Assembly (NCBI RefSeq): GCF_002878395.1
Contig: NC_061115.1
Span: forward strand, 157,746,823-157,810,822
Direction: 5' to 3'
DNA: 64,000 bases
DNA from: Capsicum annuum
Lineage: Eukaryota > Streptophyta > Magnoliopsida > Solanales > Solanaceae
Positions within the stretch are counted from its first letter, which is position 1. The number at the start of each line of letters is the position of its first letter. A program made the position numbers and the translations under genes. Positions 46,539 to 59,115 of this stretch are shown here, piece by piece. The notes beneath the pieces were generated by a model. The model was not told the origin of the DNA. It worked only from the letters and a program-made list of their open reading frames with translations, and searched no databases.

Positions 46539-49458
46539 TGTAACGCCCCGAATCTGGTACCCAGAACGCTACACGATGCCTATGACCTTGAAGGACCATA
46601 AGCTAACCCATGACTGATATTTGTAACTAAGAACTAAATAATATACTGAAATTATGCGAAATACGTAAAAGCTGTAAGGCCATAAGGTTCAAAACTGAAT
46701 AAACATCTGATAAAACAATGTCTAAAAATGATATAACAAATACCAAAACAAATCTGAAGTAACTTTCTGGCATGCTACAGTCTGAAAGCCACTAAACTGT
46801 CTGAAATTTGTGGAGTTGATGGGACATGTCCCTAACTAACTCCGACTACTAAAGAACTAAGTACCGAAATAATGAAATAACAAATCATATCATCCTTGAA
46901 GGATGAGGACTCAGTGCTGACTGACTGCTGATATCTAGAATCTACTGATGCTCTGAAGCTCGTGTCTCTGAACCTATGGTATAAGACACCATAGGCGCAA
47001 ATACATCAGTACTTTGAATGTACTTATAGGAAAGTGAGGTAGGATGAATGCAAAAGGGCTCATATGCATAGACAACACTAACTGACTGAATGATATAAAC
47101 ATGAGAATATATGCCTAAGTATGTAACTGTAACTGAGATCGTGATAGGACTGAATACTAAGTTTTGACTACTGATTCTACTGATAATAGGGATTTACTGA
47201 TACTTGAGTTTATTATTACTGGAATACAGATTAACTGTATTACTGGTAAGCTGACAACTGAGTTTACTGATATGGATAATCTGAATATTTGTATCTAATA
47301 GTTCTGATTATGAAGAACTCATCTGATTAACTGTATCTGACAGTACTGAGTCTAAATACTGATAACATGAGTTTCATATAACTAGAATACTGATAATAAG
47401 CGACTGTATCTGACAGTCTAAGTTCTGATAGAACTAGCTGAGTTTCGTACTATATTGAGTGACTATATATGACCGTCCTGAAATCTGTAGAACTATCTGA
47501 GTTCTATTACTGAGACTGATACTAAGACTAAAACTGAGACTGTAGGAGGTAATCATCTAACCGACATACCTCAGAACTAAACTGGTGGGGTCCAACTTGT
47601 AACCCCAGTTAGAAGGGTGTCAATACCGTGCCATGGGTAAAGATAAGCTGTGAGGTAACCCTCTCTGATAGGATGCTCTTTCATCAACCTTCCTGTAGGA
47701 ATAACACCTAAAAAGATGTATTAGTATCTCTACGCATAGGGGTACATCTCAACCTATACTATCTACGTAGTTCTGGAATGCAAGAATTACTTCTAAGGAT
47801 CACACCCTCCGTTGAATAATGGGTGAGGCCCCATCCTTGGGTTCACTAGGTATTGTATCCTACTCCCAACTGAATAGACACTGAATGGATTAACTGAATT
47901 GAACTGATACTAATGGTATTATTTAGCGGAGCTAAACTGAGTTCACTGAGTTCCGTTGACTGACGGAATGCTACTGAGATATGATAACTGACTGAGATCA
48001 CTGAGATTTTTTAGATTACTAAGATTACTAAATGGGACTGGACTGATACTGATTTTACTGAGTTTTCCTGAGTCACATGACTGATTGAATTCTACTGATC
48101 ATGGCTTGACTGAGAGTATCGTGAAAACATGACATGGCTCTAGGAACATAGCTAAATTATCGGGTACAAGTACCCCCAGGACTCGATAGAATAAAACTGA
48201 CAAGGCTTGACACTTTTGATCACATGACCAATATCAACAATTCATAAGTTCATAGTTGGGAATTTCATGAAGCACATGATCATCATAATGTTGTACATGG
48301 ATAATAATGCGTATAAACATGGCATAATTTCATGCTTCTAATCTTATGAACATCCCATCAAGCAATCACAATGCATAGGTTTAGCATGGTAATCATATTA
48401 ATCAAATAGGTATAGCATAACTTACGAGGCATGACATGATCTTAACATATGGAAACGAAGTACTTAATCATCATTCATTCATTAGGGCATATTATCAAAT
48501 ACCTTGCATGCATACTTAGGGCAAAGGTATGATTATCAATTTAATACAACATGGTTCCACAATTTAACTCAATTGCATGAATTTCAACCCTATACTAACA
48601 TGGTTTTATAAAAATATGATAAAGATGACATCTTGGCAATCATACAACAATAACAACATGAACATAGTCAATTCAAAACAAGGACATCATGACATATAGT
48701 TTAAAATAGGGTTCTTGAGCTTCATGGACGAAAGGAGTCCATGAATCAACACTGTGCATACCTTAGTTCTTGATTCAACAAAGATTGATGAAGAGATTCT
48801 TCAATTTGAGTCTTAGATTTGAATTTTTAATTGAAACCCTAGTTTGTTCTTGAGAGAAACTTGAGAGAAACAATATATTTTGGTTGAAATATAAAGCTGA
48901 ATCACGTGTTATTGGGTTTATATGAGGGTGGAAAATTGACCCTTGGATGCGTATTTAAATTTGTGAAAATTTCCTGATTTAGACCCATGGCGTGATGCAG
49001 AACTATCGCTTCGTGTCTTTGGAAAGTGACAAATGGGAAATTGCATGGTGGCGCGACACAGAGCTATCGCGTTGCCACTTTATTTGAGACCTGAAAGTTT
49101 AGCGCGACACGGAGACATCGCGCTGAGACACTGGAAAAAGGACAATTCCAAATTTGAGGCCTGGTACGACGTTCCATAATCTCAGAGGCTCAATGGATTT
49201 TGATGATTGCCATTTTGGCCTGCTCCGCGATGTGTTGATGGCTCAGGTGGCACACTGCCTTACTAAAAAGGCTCTAACTCTTCGCCCGGGTGTCGGATTT
49301 GGGCGAATCTGGTATCGATAAAAAGCTTATTCAATTTCCCACATGATAAAAGTGAAATCTTAAAAATACCAAATTTATAAAAGTGGATTCATCTTTTAAA
49401 GTAAATCTTTAACATCTTTGGGACGATTTTAAACTAGGTAGAAGTATGGGGTATTACA
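46539..49458 (-). repeat. Gypsy element 3 left LTR
   Basis: 2920 bp, ACTGA-rich, with a CG-containing block at 48980-49290 (CGACACAGAGCTATCGCGTT). The minus-strand polypurine tract is the complement of 49459-49473 (ATATCTCCCCCTTGG). Confidence 0.9.
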
Positions 49459-51700
49459 ATATCTCCCCCTTGGGAATATTCGTTCTCGAATGAGACTAAT
49501 TTAGATGGGTGAAATGATAATTTGAAGTACATACTGAACATGAACAGCTGAAACATGACTACTTGACTGACATTACTGATATTCATACTGAGCATGCATA
49601 TCTGATGCATGATTTTATGATTGAGCTGATACATGAATGCATGACTGAGAGTAGTGATAAGTTGATCACACATATCTGATTCATGAATATATGACTGAAC
49701 TGAATCATGAACATGTGACTGAACATGAAAGGGTAAAGACGCCAAGTTTGAAATGAAAACTGAGCATGGAACTGAATACCACATTTGTAACTGAAATCTA
49801 AACATAAAACTGGATAAGCTTAAGAAAAACTATTGCCTTTGGATGAGCCTGAGTTTAATCACTAAATATGTATGAGCAAAAATATTAGAACATAACTGGG
49901 TCTGGAACGGGATACATGAGCTGAATATTGTGAATTGAATATCGTGAACTGAACTGAGCCCCTAAATACATGGCTCATGGATGAGATAGAAACTTGAGGG
50001 TCAACTTATGAGTACCCCCTACTCCTAAACTGGATTCATTACATGAAGAAAGAATGGGATGTTAATGTCATAAAAGTTTGAGGGTTCATAGTGTATCTCT
50101 CCCTTGGGACACTATGTCCCTTGAAGAATACTGACTTGGCTAAGTCACTGAGGAAACTGAAGTTATGCACAAGGCATCTACGAGCTGAGTCTTAACTAGT
50201 TATCTGAAATCTAAAACTAAGGCATGATATGCGAACTGAGCTAAGCTTGCATCTATCTAATTGGTTCATCTTAGAATGGTTACATTCTTTCATGATATTT
50301 TGGCTAGAGCACATAGCTAGGGACATAGAAACCAAACTATACGAATTTGTCTGTATAAGACAGTTGAGTAAGAAAATCATAACCTGACTAAGATTCGGTA
50401 AGATGAGTTGAGACCTATGAACATCATCTAAGATAAAGTAACTAAGCCCCATGCACTACAACTGAAACTACTGAAAGATTCATGTGGGTGTTGAGCATGA
50501 ATGCATAATCGTACTGACTTATCCAATTAACTGAAGGACTGATAGTTGAATACTGAGTCTACAAGGCTGGTCTACACTTAGTCTAAATAGTTGAACCAAA
50601 ATAGTAGAGTATCATGCATGGAAGGTAATGACTGATTGGATAACATGAGTAAACTGAGCATGAATGAGTGAAAACTATATTACCTTAAGAATGCTAGCCT
50701 AGGCATCTAATCTGACTGGGAATATTCTGTAAACTGAGGTATTGATAACTATAACATTGTCAAGCTATCCTGAAATTGGACTGAATTTCTGATCTGATTA
50801 CTAGACTAGAACTGGGACTGGGATCATAGCTAAGATGGTAATTGAGACTATAACCGTTGATTTCTGATAAATAGGGTTTAAACTGGTGCTTAATTATTTG
50901 ATTTTGGGATTTAATGTTGATTACTGAAATTGAATACTAAAACTATAACTGAGTTTTGATAATTATTTACGAATAATTGACATACGCCAGGGATATATCG
51001 AATTTGACACCTAACTGAGGCCTAAGGAATAGAATACCAAAATCATGGATTTATCAAGGGCTTTAAGCTGAGGGTGTACATGACACTACTAAGTTTGGCT
51101 ACTCACTAGAAGTGGAACGTGGCCATATGGGCTAAGCATACTGTAAAGCTTGACATGAGTACTTGATTCATGAGCTGCATGACCTGAGTCTGGAATTTCT
51201 GTATTTCATGAGGCATAATTCATGACACTAAGTGAACTGGAATTCCTTATACTAGGAACCTGGAGTACACACTATTCTATGAGAAGCATACGGATACAAG
51301 CTGTATTCGTGGAACTGAAATGGGTAGCATGAGTAAATATCATGATTACTATTGTACGAAACTCTGCACTAATACAAGAATGGGTCGGGATTCATCTTCC
51401 CTTACTGATTATCTACACATACTGGAACTATAATTAAAATCTGAAGGCTTGACTTCCTTACCCTAAAGTTTAACTGCTATGCAAGGTTTCAAAAGAAAAG
51501 AAACTCATGAATCTGAAGAAATGTGAACATATAAATGAGAGATCTATAACATACCAGTGGCTGCATTAGGAGAACTCTCTTGATTCGATTGGTACTGAAG
51601 TGCATAAAGTTAGTTTGGGCGTTGCCCACTATAGCTCTAGAATTGGCACCCTGCTAATTTGGGCAATCAGACTGAGTTGAAGGGCAACCGTACTTACTTC
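49459..51700. other. Element 3 interior without recognisable protein
   Basis: Text dominated by ACTGA/CATGA strings (for example 49560-49760) and lacking pol motifs on either strand. It has the size of a pol region but no RT FxDD, RNase H or integrase blocks could be read, so it is either unrelated filler or decayed beyond recognition. Confidence 0.5.
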
Positions 51701-51719
51701 TTAGATCGGGTTTAGGATA

Positions 51720-52755
51720 ATCTCGGACCTTGTGACCTAAATCACCACATCCAAAACACACGCAACTGTCGGCTCTACACATATCTTTATGATGCTTACC
51801 ACACTCTTCACAAAGTGATGAGTAAGAATCCTGCTCTCACTACCCTGGGACTTAGAGCCTGATGCCCCATCCCTACGATTATTTCTGAACTTTGGTACTG
51901 GTGCACTAGTAGTAGGGCGAACTGGGGCTAAAAATTTCTAACACAACTGCAAATGATTACCACCCTGCCACCCTGACTGAGCAAAACTATAACTACATGT
52001 TTTGGCCCTCTTATTTTCTCTCTCCATCTTCTTAAGTTTCTGCTCCTTAATCTACTGAGCATGGACCATAAGCCTAGATATGTCCATCTCTTTAATCAAC
52101 ATCGCAATTCTACACTCCTTAACCACTCTACCTGATATCCCAGACATAAACCTATTTATTTTGGATCTACTGTCTACTACTACATAGGGAGCATACCTAG
52201 CTAACTGAGTGAACTTAAGGGAGTATTCTTTTACACTCATGCTACCTTGTCTGAGATTGATGAACTCTAACACTTTAGCCTCCTTCTGCTCTATGGGAAA
52301 GAACCTATCTAAGAAAGTCGTAGCAAACTTTTCCCAATCTATGGGATCTATATCTGTACCTCTATCTACCTTCTACTGTTTGAACCACGTATGGGCTACA
52401 TCTTATAGCTGATAGGTAGATAACTCAATACTTTTACTGGAAGTCACTCCCATGATGTCTATGACTTTCTGAACCTGATTGAGGAACTCATGTGGATCCT
52501 TTCCTGACTTAGAACCGGAGAATAAATGAGGATTCATTCGGGTGAAGTCCCGAATCCTGGCTGCAGCAAAATTTGCCACTGAATTGGCTGGAACAGCAGC
52601 TGGTCGTTCATTCTGAGCTGGGACTAAACTGGCTAGAGTAGTAAATGCATTCTTGAATTCTCATAAGAGACATGCTCATCCAAAGAATCTGGCTGGATGG
52701 GCTGAGGTGCTGACTGATTTTTGGTTCCCCTTTTGTTAGTCCTTTTGGGAGGCAT
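51720..52755 (-). pseudogene. Gypsy element 3 gag, broken
   Basis: Minus-strand start MPPKRTNKRGTKNQ at 52755. The capsid region follows (IELSTYQL, then FINLRQGSMSVKEYSLKFTQLARYAP at 52270-52190 and KECRIAMLIKEMDISRLMVH at 52130-52060). Two zinc-knuckle-like clusters are near 51815-51735 (CGKHHKDMC, CFGCGDLGH). Stops appear where the family has Gln or Trp (after STYQL; in FKQ-stop-K; after VHAQ), as expected for C-to-T or G-to-A decay. Gag would package the element's own RNA. Confidence 0.8.
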
Positions 52756-52964
52756 TTTCTGTAAATAAAAGGAAAAAGCGGATTAAATTGAGAGTTTAAC
52801 TTTGAGCCTATGCTCACTGGCATGACATGAATACTGAAAAAAGGAAAACTGTTCCTAAAACATCTCATTGCCTCTTGCACATAAGTGTGGTGCACAACAC
52901 ACCCATGTACAAAACTCTACTAGATGCGGCTTTTCAGACTTCCTAGGACACTGTTGAACCTTAG

Positions 52965-52976
52965 GCTCTGATACCA
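52965..52976 (-). other. Gypsy element 3 primer binding site
   Basis: Minus strand TGGTATCAGAGC, four bases inside the right LTR edge at 52981; exact initiator-Met tRNA complement. Confidence 0.85.
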
Positions 52977-52980
52977 AGTT

Positions 52981-55898
52981 TGTAACGCCCTGAATCTAGT
53001 ACCTGAAATATTGCACGGTGCCTATGACCCCGAAGGACCACAAGCTAACCCATGACTGATATTTGTAACTGAGCCTGAATAATATACTGAAATTATGCGA
53101 AATACGTAAAAGCTGTAAGCCTATAAGGTTCAAAACTGAATAAACATCTAATAAAACAATGTCTGAAAATGATATAACAGATACCAAAACAAATTTAAAG
53201 TAATTGTTTGGCATGCTATAGTCTGAAAGCCTCTAAATTGTCTAAATATTATGGAGTTGATGGGACATGTCCCAACTAACTCTGACTACTGAAGTAACTA
53301 AATACTAAAATAATGAAATAACAAATCATATCATCCTCAAAGGATGAGGACTCAGTGCTGACTGACTGCTGATATCTGGAATCTACTGATGCTCTGGAGC
53401 TCGTGTCTTTGAACCTATGGTATAAGACACCATAGCGTAAATGCGTCAGTACTTTGAATGTACTTATATGCAAGTAAGGTAGGCTGAATAAAAAAAGGGT
53501 CCATATATATGGACAACACTAACTAACTGAATGATATGAATGTAAGAATACATGCCTGAATATGTAGTTGTAACTGAGATCGTGATAAGACTGAATACTA
53601 AGTTCTGAATACTGAGTCTAATGATAATAGGGAGTTAATGATACCTGATTTTACTATTACTAGATTACAGATTAACTATATTACTGGTAAGCTGACAACT
53701 GAGATTACTGATATGGATAATCTGAATATTTATTTCTGATAGTTCTAATTTTTAAGAACTGATCTGATTGACTGTATCTAATAGACCTGAGTATGAATAC
53801 TGATAACATAAGTTTCATATAACTAGTATACTAATAATGAGTGACTATATCTGACAATCTAAGTTCTGATGGAACTAACTAACTTTTGTACTCTACTGAG
53901 TGACTATATCTGATAGTCCTAAAATCTATAGAACTATCTGAGTTTTATTATTGAGACTGAGACTGAGATTGAAACTAGGACTGTGAGAGGTAATCATCTA
54001 ACCGACATGCCCCAGAACTGAACTGGTGAGGTCCAACATGTAACCCCAACTGGAAGAGTGTTAATACTGTGCCACCAGTAAAGACAAATTGTGAGGTAAC
54101 CCTCTCTGATAAGATGCTCTTCCGTCAACCCTCTCATAAGAATAACCCCAAATAAGATATATTAGTAGTCCTATGCATAGGAGTATATCTCAACCTACAC
54201 TGCCTGCATAGTTCTGGAATGCAAGGATTGCTTCTAAAGATCACACCCTCCACTGAATAACAGGTGAGTCCCCATCCTTGGGTTCACTCGGTGCTGAATC
54301 CTACTCCCAACTGAATAGACACTTAACTAACTAACTAAATTGAATTAATACTAATGGTATTGTTTAGCGGAGCTAAACTGAGTTCAGTGAGTTTCGTTGA
54401 CTAACGAAATGCTACTGAGACATGATAACTGACTGAGATCACTGAGATTTTAGAGATTACTGAGATTACTGAATGGGACTGGACTGATACTGAGTTTATT
54501 GAGTTTTCTTGAGTCACATGACTGACTGAATTCTATTAATCATGGCTTGACTGAGAGTATCGTGAAAATATGACATGGCTCTAGGCACACAGCTAAATTA
54601 TCGGGTATAAGTACCCCTAGGACTCGATAGAATGAAACTGACAAGGCTTGACACTTTTGATCACATGACCAATATCAACAATTCATAAGTTCATAGTTGG
54701 GAATTTCATGAAGCACATAATCATCATAATATTGTACATGGATAATAATGCGCATAATTTTATGCTTCTAATATTATGAACATCTCATCAAGCAATCACA
54801 ATGCATAGGTTAAGCATGGGAATAATATTAATCAAATAGGTATAGCATAACTTAAGAGGCATGACATGATCTTGACACATGAAAACTGAGTACTTGATCA
54901 TCATTCATTCAGTGGGGCATATTATCAAACACCTTGCAAGCACACTTAGGGCATAGGTATGATTATCAATTTAATACAACATGGTTCCACAATTTAACTC
55001 AATTGCATGAATTTCAACCCTATACTAACATGGTTTCATAAAAACTTGATAAAGATACAATCTTGGCAACCATATAATAATAAAAACATGAACATATTCA
55101 ATTCAAAATAAGAACATCATGACATATAGTTTAAAATAGGGTTCTTGAGCTTTATGGACGAAAGGAGTCCATGAATCAACACTGTGCATACCTTAGTTCT
55201 TGATTCTACAAAGATTGACGGAGAGATTCTTGAATTTGAGTCTTGGATTTGAATTCCCAATTGAAAACGCTAGTTTTTTTTTGAGAGAAACTTGAGAGAA
55301 ACAATAAATTTTCGGTGAAATATGGCTGAATCACGTGTTATTGGGTTTATATAGGGGTGAAAAATTGACCCTTTTAACCCTTAGATGCGTATTTAAATTC
55401 TGTGAAAAAATTTTGATTTGGACCCATGGCGCGACATGGTGCTATCGCGTCGTGTCTCTGGAAAGTGACAAATGGGAAACTGCATGGTGGTTCGATGCGG
55501 AGCTATCGCGTTTCTACTTTGTTTGTGACCTGGAAGTTTGGTGCGACGCGGAGACATCGCGCTAAGACACTGAAAAAGGACAATTCTAAATTTGAGCCCT
55601 AGCGCGATGCACTATAATCGCGGAGGCTCACTAAATTTTGACGATTGCCATTTTGGCCTACTCTGTGATGTGTTGATGACTCAGGTGGCGCACTGCCTTA
55701 CTAAAAAGGCTCTAACTCTTCGTCCTGGTGTCGGATTTGGGCTAATTTGGTATCGATGAAAAGATTATTCAATTTTCCACATGATAAAAAGTGAAAATCA
55801 TGAAAATAACACATGTATAAAAGTGGATTCATCTTTTAAAGTAAGTCTTTAACATCTTTGGGATTATTTTAAGCTAAGTAGAAGTACGGGGTATTACA
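52981..55898 (-). repeat. Gypsy element 3 right LTR
   Basis: 2918 bp. The CG-rich block at 55425-55700 (GCGACGCGGAGACATCGCG) corresponds to 48980-49240 in the left LTR and to the blocks at 19615-19870 and 24000-24260 in element 2. Confidence 0.9.
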
Positions 55899-56639
55899 CC
55901 ATAGCGACAGGCTTGAGATGCGATCGTCCAAAAGAATATCTCATCAAGAAAACACCCTGCAAAATGTATAAGGCAAGAAGGATAGTCAAACCACCACCAT
56001 CAAATAAAGGCAACACATTGTCCAAGAGACCACCTACCAAAACAAACAAACACAAGAAAATAAAAAAAGGGTTCTTGGAGTTTGTTGGACATGGCTACAG
56101 AGCTATGAAGTTGTTACAAGATCTCAAGGATAAATTCATACCAAAGAATTACAAGGAGAAATTATGCTTAGTTTGCTTTGCCCATTCCGTTATATTGGCA
56201 AGAGACATCTATAACGTCATAGAAGATGATTTGTTGGAGCTTGCTAAGGATCCTGAGAAATTCAACAATTATCCCTAAGGATATGACTACTACAAGTTGA
56301 CTGTCAAATATTTACTGACAAAGTTATCCCCAAGGATGATCACCTTGTACGACTTTCCTTGGGATTTCATGGTAAATATAATCACTATTTGTAGACTCTT
56401 GCATTAGTTTATATTGAAAAATTATTATGACTTTTTTTTATTTGCTTTCTATTTACATTTTTTAGGCTTAGGCATTTGAAGTCATTCCTCCCCTTCGAAA
56501 GCAGGTCAAGAATTACCCAGATCAGGTTTCTCATCCAAGGATCCTTAGGTGTTTGGTTGCAAGAGCAATACAAGAATTAAGGAAGGGTGATGAAGCAATT
56601 CTTCTTTAAAGTAAAATAATTTGACTCAAAGAAAGATTT

Positions 56640-56900
56640 TGAAATAGATGATTTATATGTTCCAATAGATTGGTAATTTGTTGCAATTTATCTTAATAGA
56701 TTCCCCATCTGGTGCAACAGATTGGTAATCTATTGCGACAAATGAGTTATTTTTCGTAATAGATTACCCATCTGTTACTTTGGTTCTCTGAACCTGACTT
56801 AACGGATTATCCATCCACAGCAACTTATGTAATAGATAAGTAATCTGTTTTAATAGATGGTTAATCTATTGCCACATACGATTCATTTGTTACACCATAA
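56640..56900. repeat. Dyad-symmetric repeat cluster 8 (intron)
   Basis: Half-sites and palindrome variants such as CCATCTGGTGCAACAGATTGG and AATCTGTTTTAATAGATGG inside the intron between the 56466 and 56993 exons. Confidence 0.75.
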
Positions 56901-57869
56901 AGAATATCTGTTGCATAAGTTTTCTGTGTTGACGTATTGCCCAACTGACTACAAATTATTATTTGATTTAAATGTATCTACCATTTCTTTTAGGTTATGT
57001 ATCCATGGATCATACCCACTCAACAAGAGTTGGAGATGACTTCTTTTATTACAGTAGGTCTTGTTGGTATAATATCAGACCCAACGATGGAGTTAATAAA
57101 GGAGGAATTACCTGAATAAACATCCATAAAAAGAGCAGTTAGGCAAGGTCAGCCTAATGTTGAGGCTCTTCATAACCAACCTACTGCAACAAATTTGGGT
57201 GACACTACTAGGGGTATTGCTAGTGGAGTTGTTCATGTTGGTGGCAGCCATGTTGATATTGATGTTATTACCGGTCGTGATGATGAGCATGTTAATGCTC
57301 AAGAAAAAAGAAATATGTTTGAATTCACCCCTTACACTGGTCCCTCTCACCCTTTTATTGGTCTCTCTCACGCATATAGTGGTCCCTCTTATCTCTCTTC
57401 ACCCTCATGTTCTCATTATAAATACAATAAGTGGATGGACAAACAGGATAAACTCTTTGAAAGAATAGATGTTATCGCTAAGGTTGTCGAGGAATTGAAA
57501 TCCAAGAGGGGTGTCATACCATCCAAGAAGGTGAGAGATCCATACACTCCTACAGTAGAGGTTAGGAAGAAGAAAAAAACAATTATACATATACTCTCAA
57601 ATATGAAACAAAAAGGAATTGCAACTCCTCCTCTAAAAGTTGTTGAAGTTCAGGGACCATTGAAGAAGGTGAACATATATGCAGAACTTGATGCCAAACA
57701 GAAGGTTGTTTTGAGAAAGACCATAAATTCCAAGCAACGCACAAAAACCTTTACCATGAATACCTTTTCCCCCGAAGGCTTTAAGAAGATGACAAATATG
57801 GGTATGTGGTACATGGACATGGTAAGTTTACTTTTTCTAACCTAACCTTCTAATCTACTCATGTAGAAG

Positions 57870-58040
57870 AATCTATGCAACAGATGTATCATCTATTGTA
57901 ACAGATAGGTATTCTGGTGTAACTGACGGTGGTTCTGTTGTAACAAATTACCCATCTATTTCATAAGTTACATTAGATGGGTAATCTATTAATAGATTCA
58001 GATAACTTTGTGCAACAGATGGCCCATTTGTTGCATCTTT
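57870..58040. repeat. Dyad-symmetric repeat cluster 9 (intron)
   Basis: CATCTATTGTAACAGATAGG and CAACAGATGGCCCATTTGTTGC copies inside the intron 57832-58102. Confidence 0.75.
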
Positions 58041-58859
58041 CCACTTTGTTTTTCTTTTTTAAATTACTAACCTATTTAAAAATTGTTTTTTTATAACGCA
58101 GTATGTTAATGAAATTCTCTGCCTTATGAGGGACAGGCAATTAGCATACCCGAATGCTTATGATGCTAGTTATAGAATAATGGACCTTAATTTCTACAAC
58201 AATTTCAAGAATAGGTACCATAATATCATTGTTCAAGTCTCAACTCCCAGTGGCCTGTGATTTGATTTATTAGTTTCTGTATTTGAATAAGATAAAAATA
58301 TGATCAAATATGTTAGAGGGAAAAGGCCATATCCACATGGCAAGGACTGGACCAAAGCAAAGAGGATTCATGTAGTCATGAATGTGGAGGTCAAACATTT
58401 TCTGGCTCTTGAGATACTACTCCAGGAGGGAAAGATGAAGATTTATAACTGTAATTTACCTGTCTTCGACGACGCTGATTTTTTCACCCACATGTAGCCA
58501 CTATTGGAGTTGTTCCCAAACTTGTTGAGGCAGAGTAAACTGATGGATCATTTGTCAGTCAAAGTATTGAATGAAAGATGGGAATTCGAAGGTCGAAACA
58601 AGGACATGATCCTTCCAAAAAATAAAACTAGTGTCACATATGGGTCGTATGCGCTTGCACACATTGAGTGTTTGCTGACCGACACAGAAATAACTGAGCC
58701 AATGAACTTTATGTGCAACAACGTTATGGTAAATATGCAAGAGGTCTGGGATTATAAGGTACTAACTAAATGCTTGGAGCCTGTGTAGAAAAATGAAGAT
58801 GTAGAAACACAAACACCATGATAATTTTTTATATTTGATGAAAATTAAATTTTTTATAA

Positions 58860-59115
58860 TGCAATAGATTGTCTATCTATTGTAACAGAATGTTTATCAA
58901 TTGTCATAAGTTGGTCATCTGTTGCATTATAAAGATGCTTATATATAAGTCTATCTGTTACAATAGATAGGTCATATTGGAACAAATCAAAATAGTAGGA
59001 AGACTTATTTGATAATTTCCAATAGATGACCTATATGTTGCAACATATAGATAAATCTGTTTGATAATTCCCACAGATATGGCATCTATTGCAATAGATA
59101 TATTATCAGTTCTAA
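58860..59115. repeat. Dyad-symmetric repeat cluster 10 (between converging genes)
   Basis: GTCTATCTATTGTAACAG, GTCATCTGTTGCATTA and GCATCTATTGCAATAGATA copies lie between the 3' ends of the two convergent Ulp1-type gene copies. Confidence 0.75.

Larger units (their letters stand above)
46539..55898 (-). mobile_element. Gypsy element 3: gag-only LTR retrotransposon (TR-GAG type)
   Basis: Complete 9360-bp insertion with exact target duplication CCATA (46534-46538 and 55899-55903). The LTRs are 46539-49458 (2920 bp) and 52981-55898 (2918 bp), starting TGTAACGCCC and ending GGGTATTACA. The interior of 3522 bp holds gag near the primer site and about 2.2 kb with no recognisable protein. There is no protease, RT, RNase H or integrase. 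The LTRs are related to those of element 2. LTR divergence is around ten percent by eye. It sits inside a coding exon of the plus-strand DUF1985/Ulp1 pseudogene. Confidence 0.9.
55899..58788 (+). pseudogene. Kaonashi-type DUF1985/Ulp1 gene, plus copy, 3' part
   Basis: The exon resumes after the second CCATA (ATGLRCDRPKEYL, about 55903-55940) and runs through KEKLCLVCFAHSVILARDI (about 56150-56215) to a GT donor near 56371. A short exon follows (about 56466-56610, PRILRCLVARAIQELRKGD), then an exon at about 56993-57831 (MNTFSPEGFKKMT at its end), then an exon at 58103-58788. The last exon holds the Ulp1-like domain: VKHFLALEIL (58390-58420) supplies the His, and IYNCNLPVFDDADF follows at 58441-58482. 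The position where C48 proteases carry the catalytic Cys reads TYGSYALAHIECLLT (58633-58677), so Cys is replaced by Tyr. Stops at 56276-56278 and 58495-58497 and frame changes confirm decay. Introns are filled with the CAACAGATG repeat. Confidence 0.75.
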
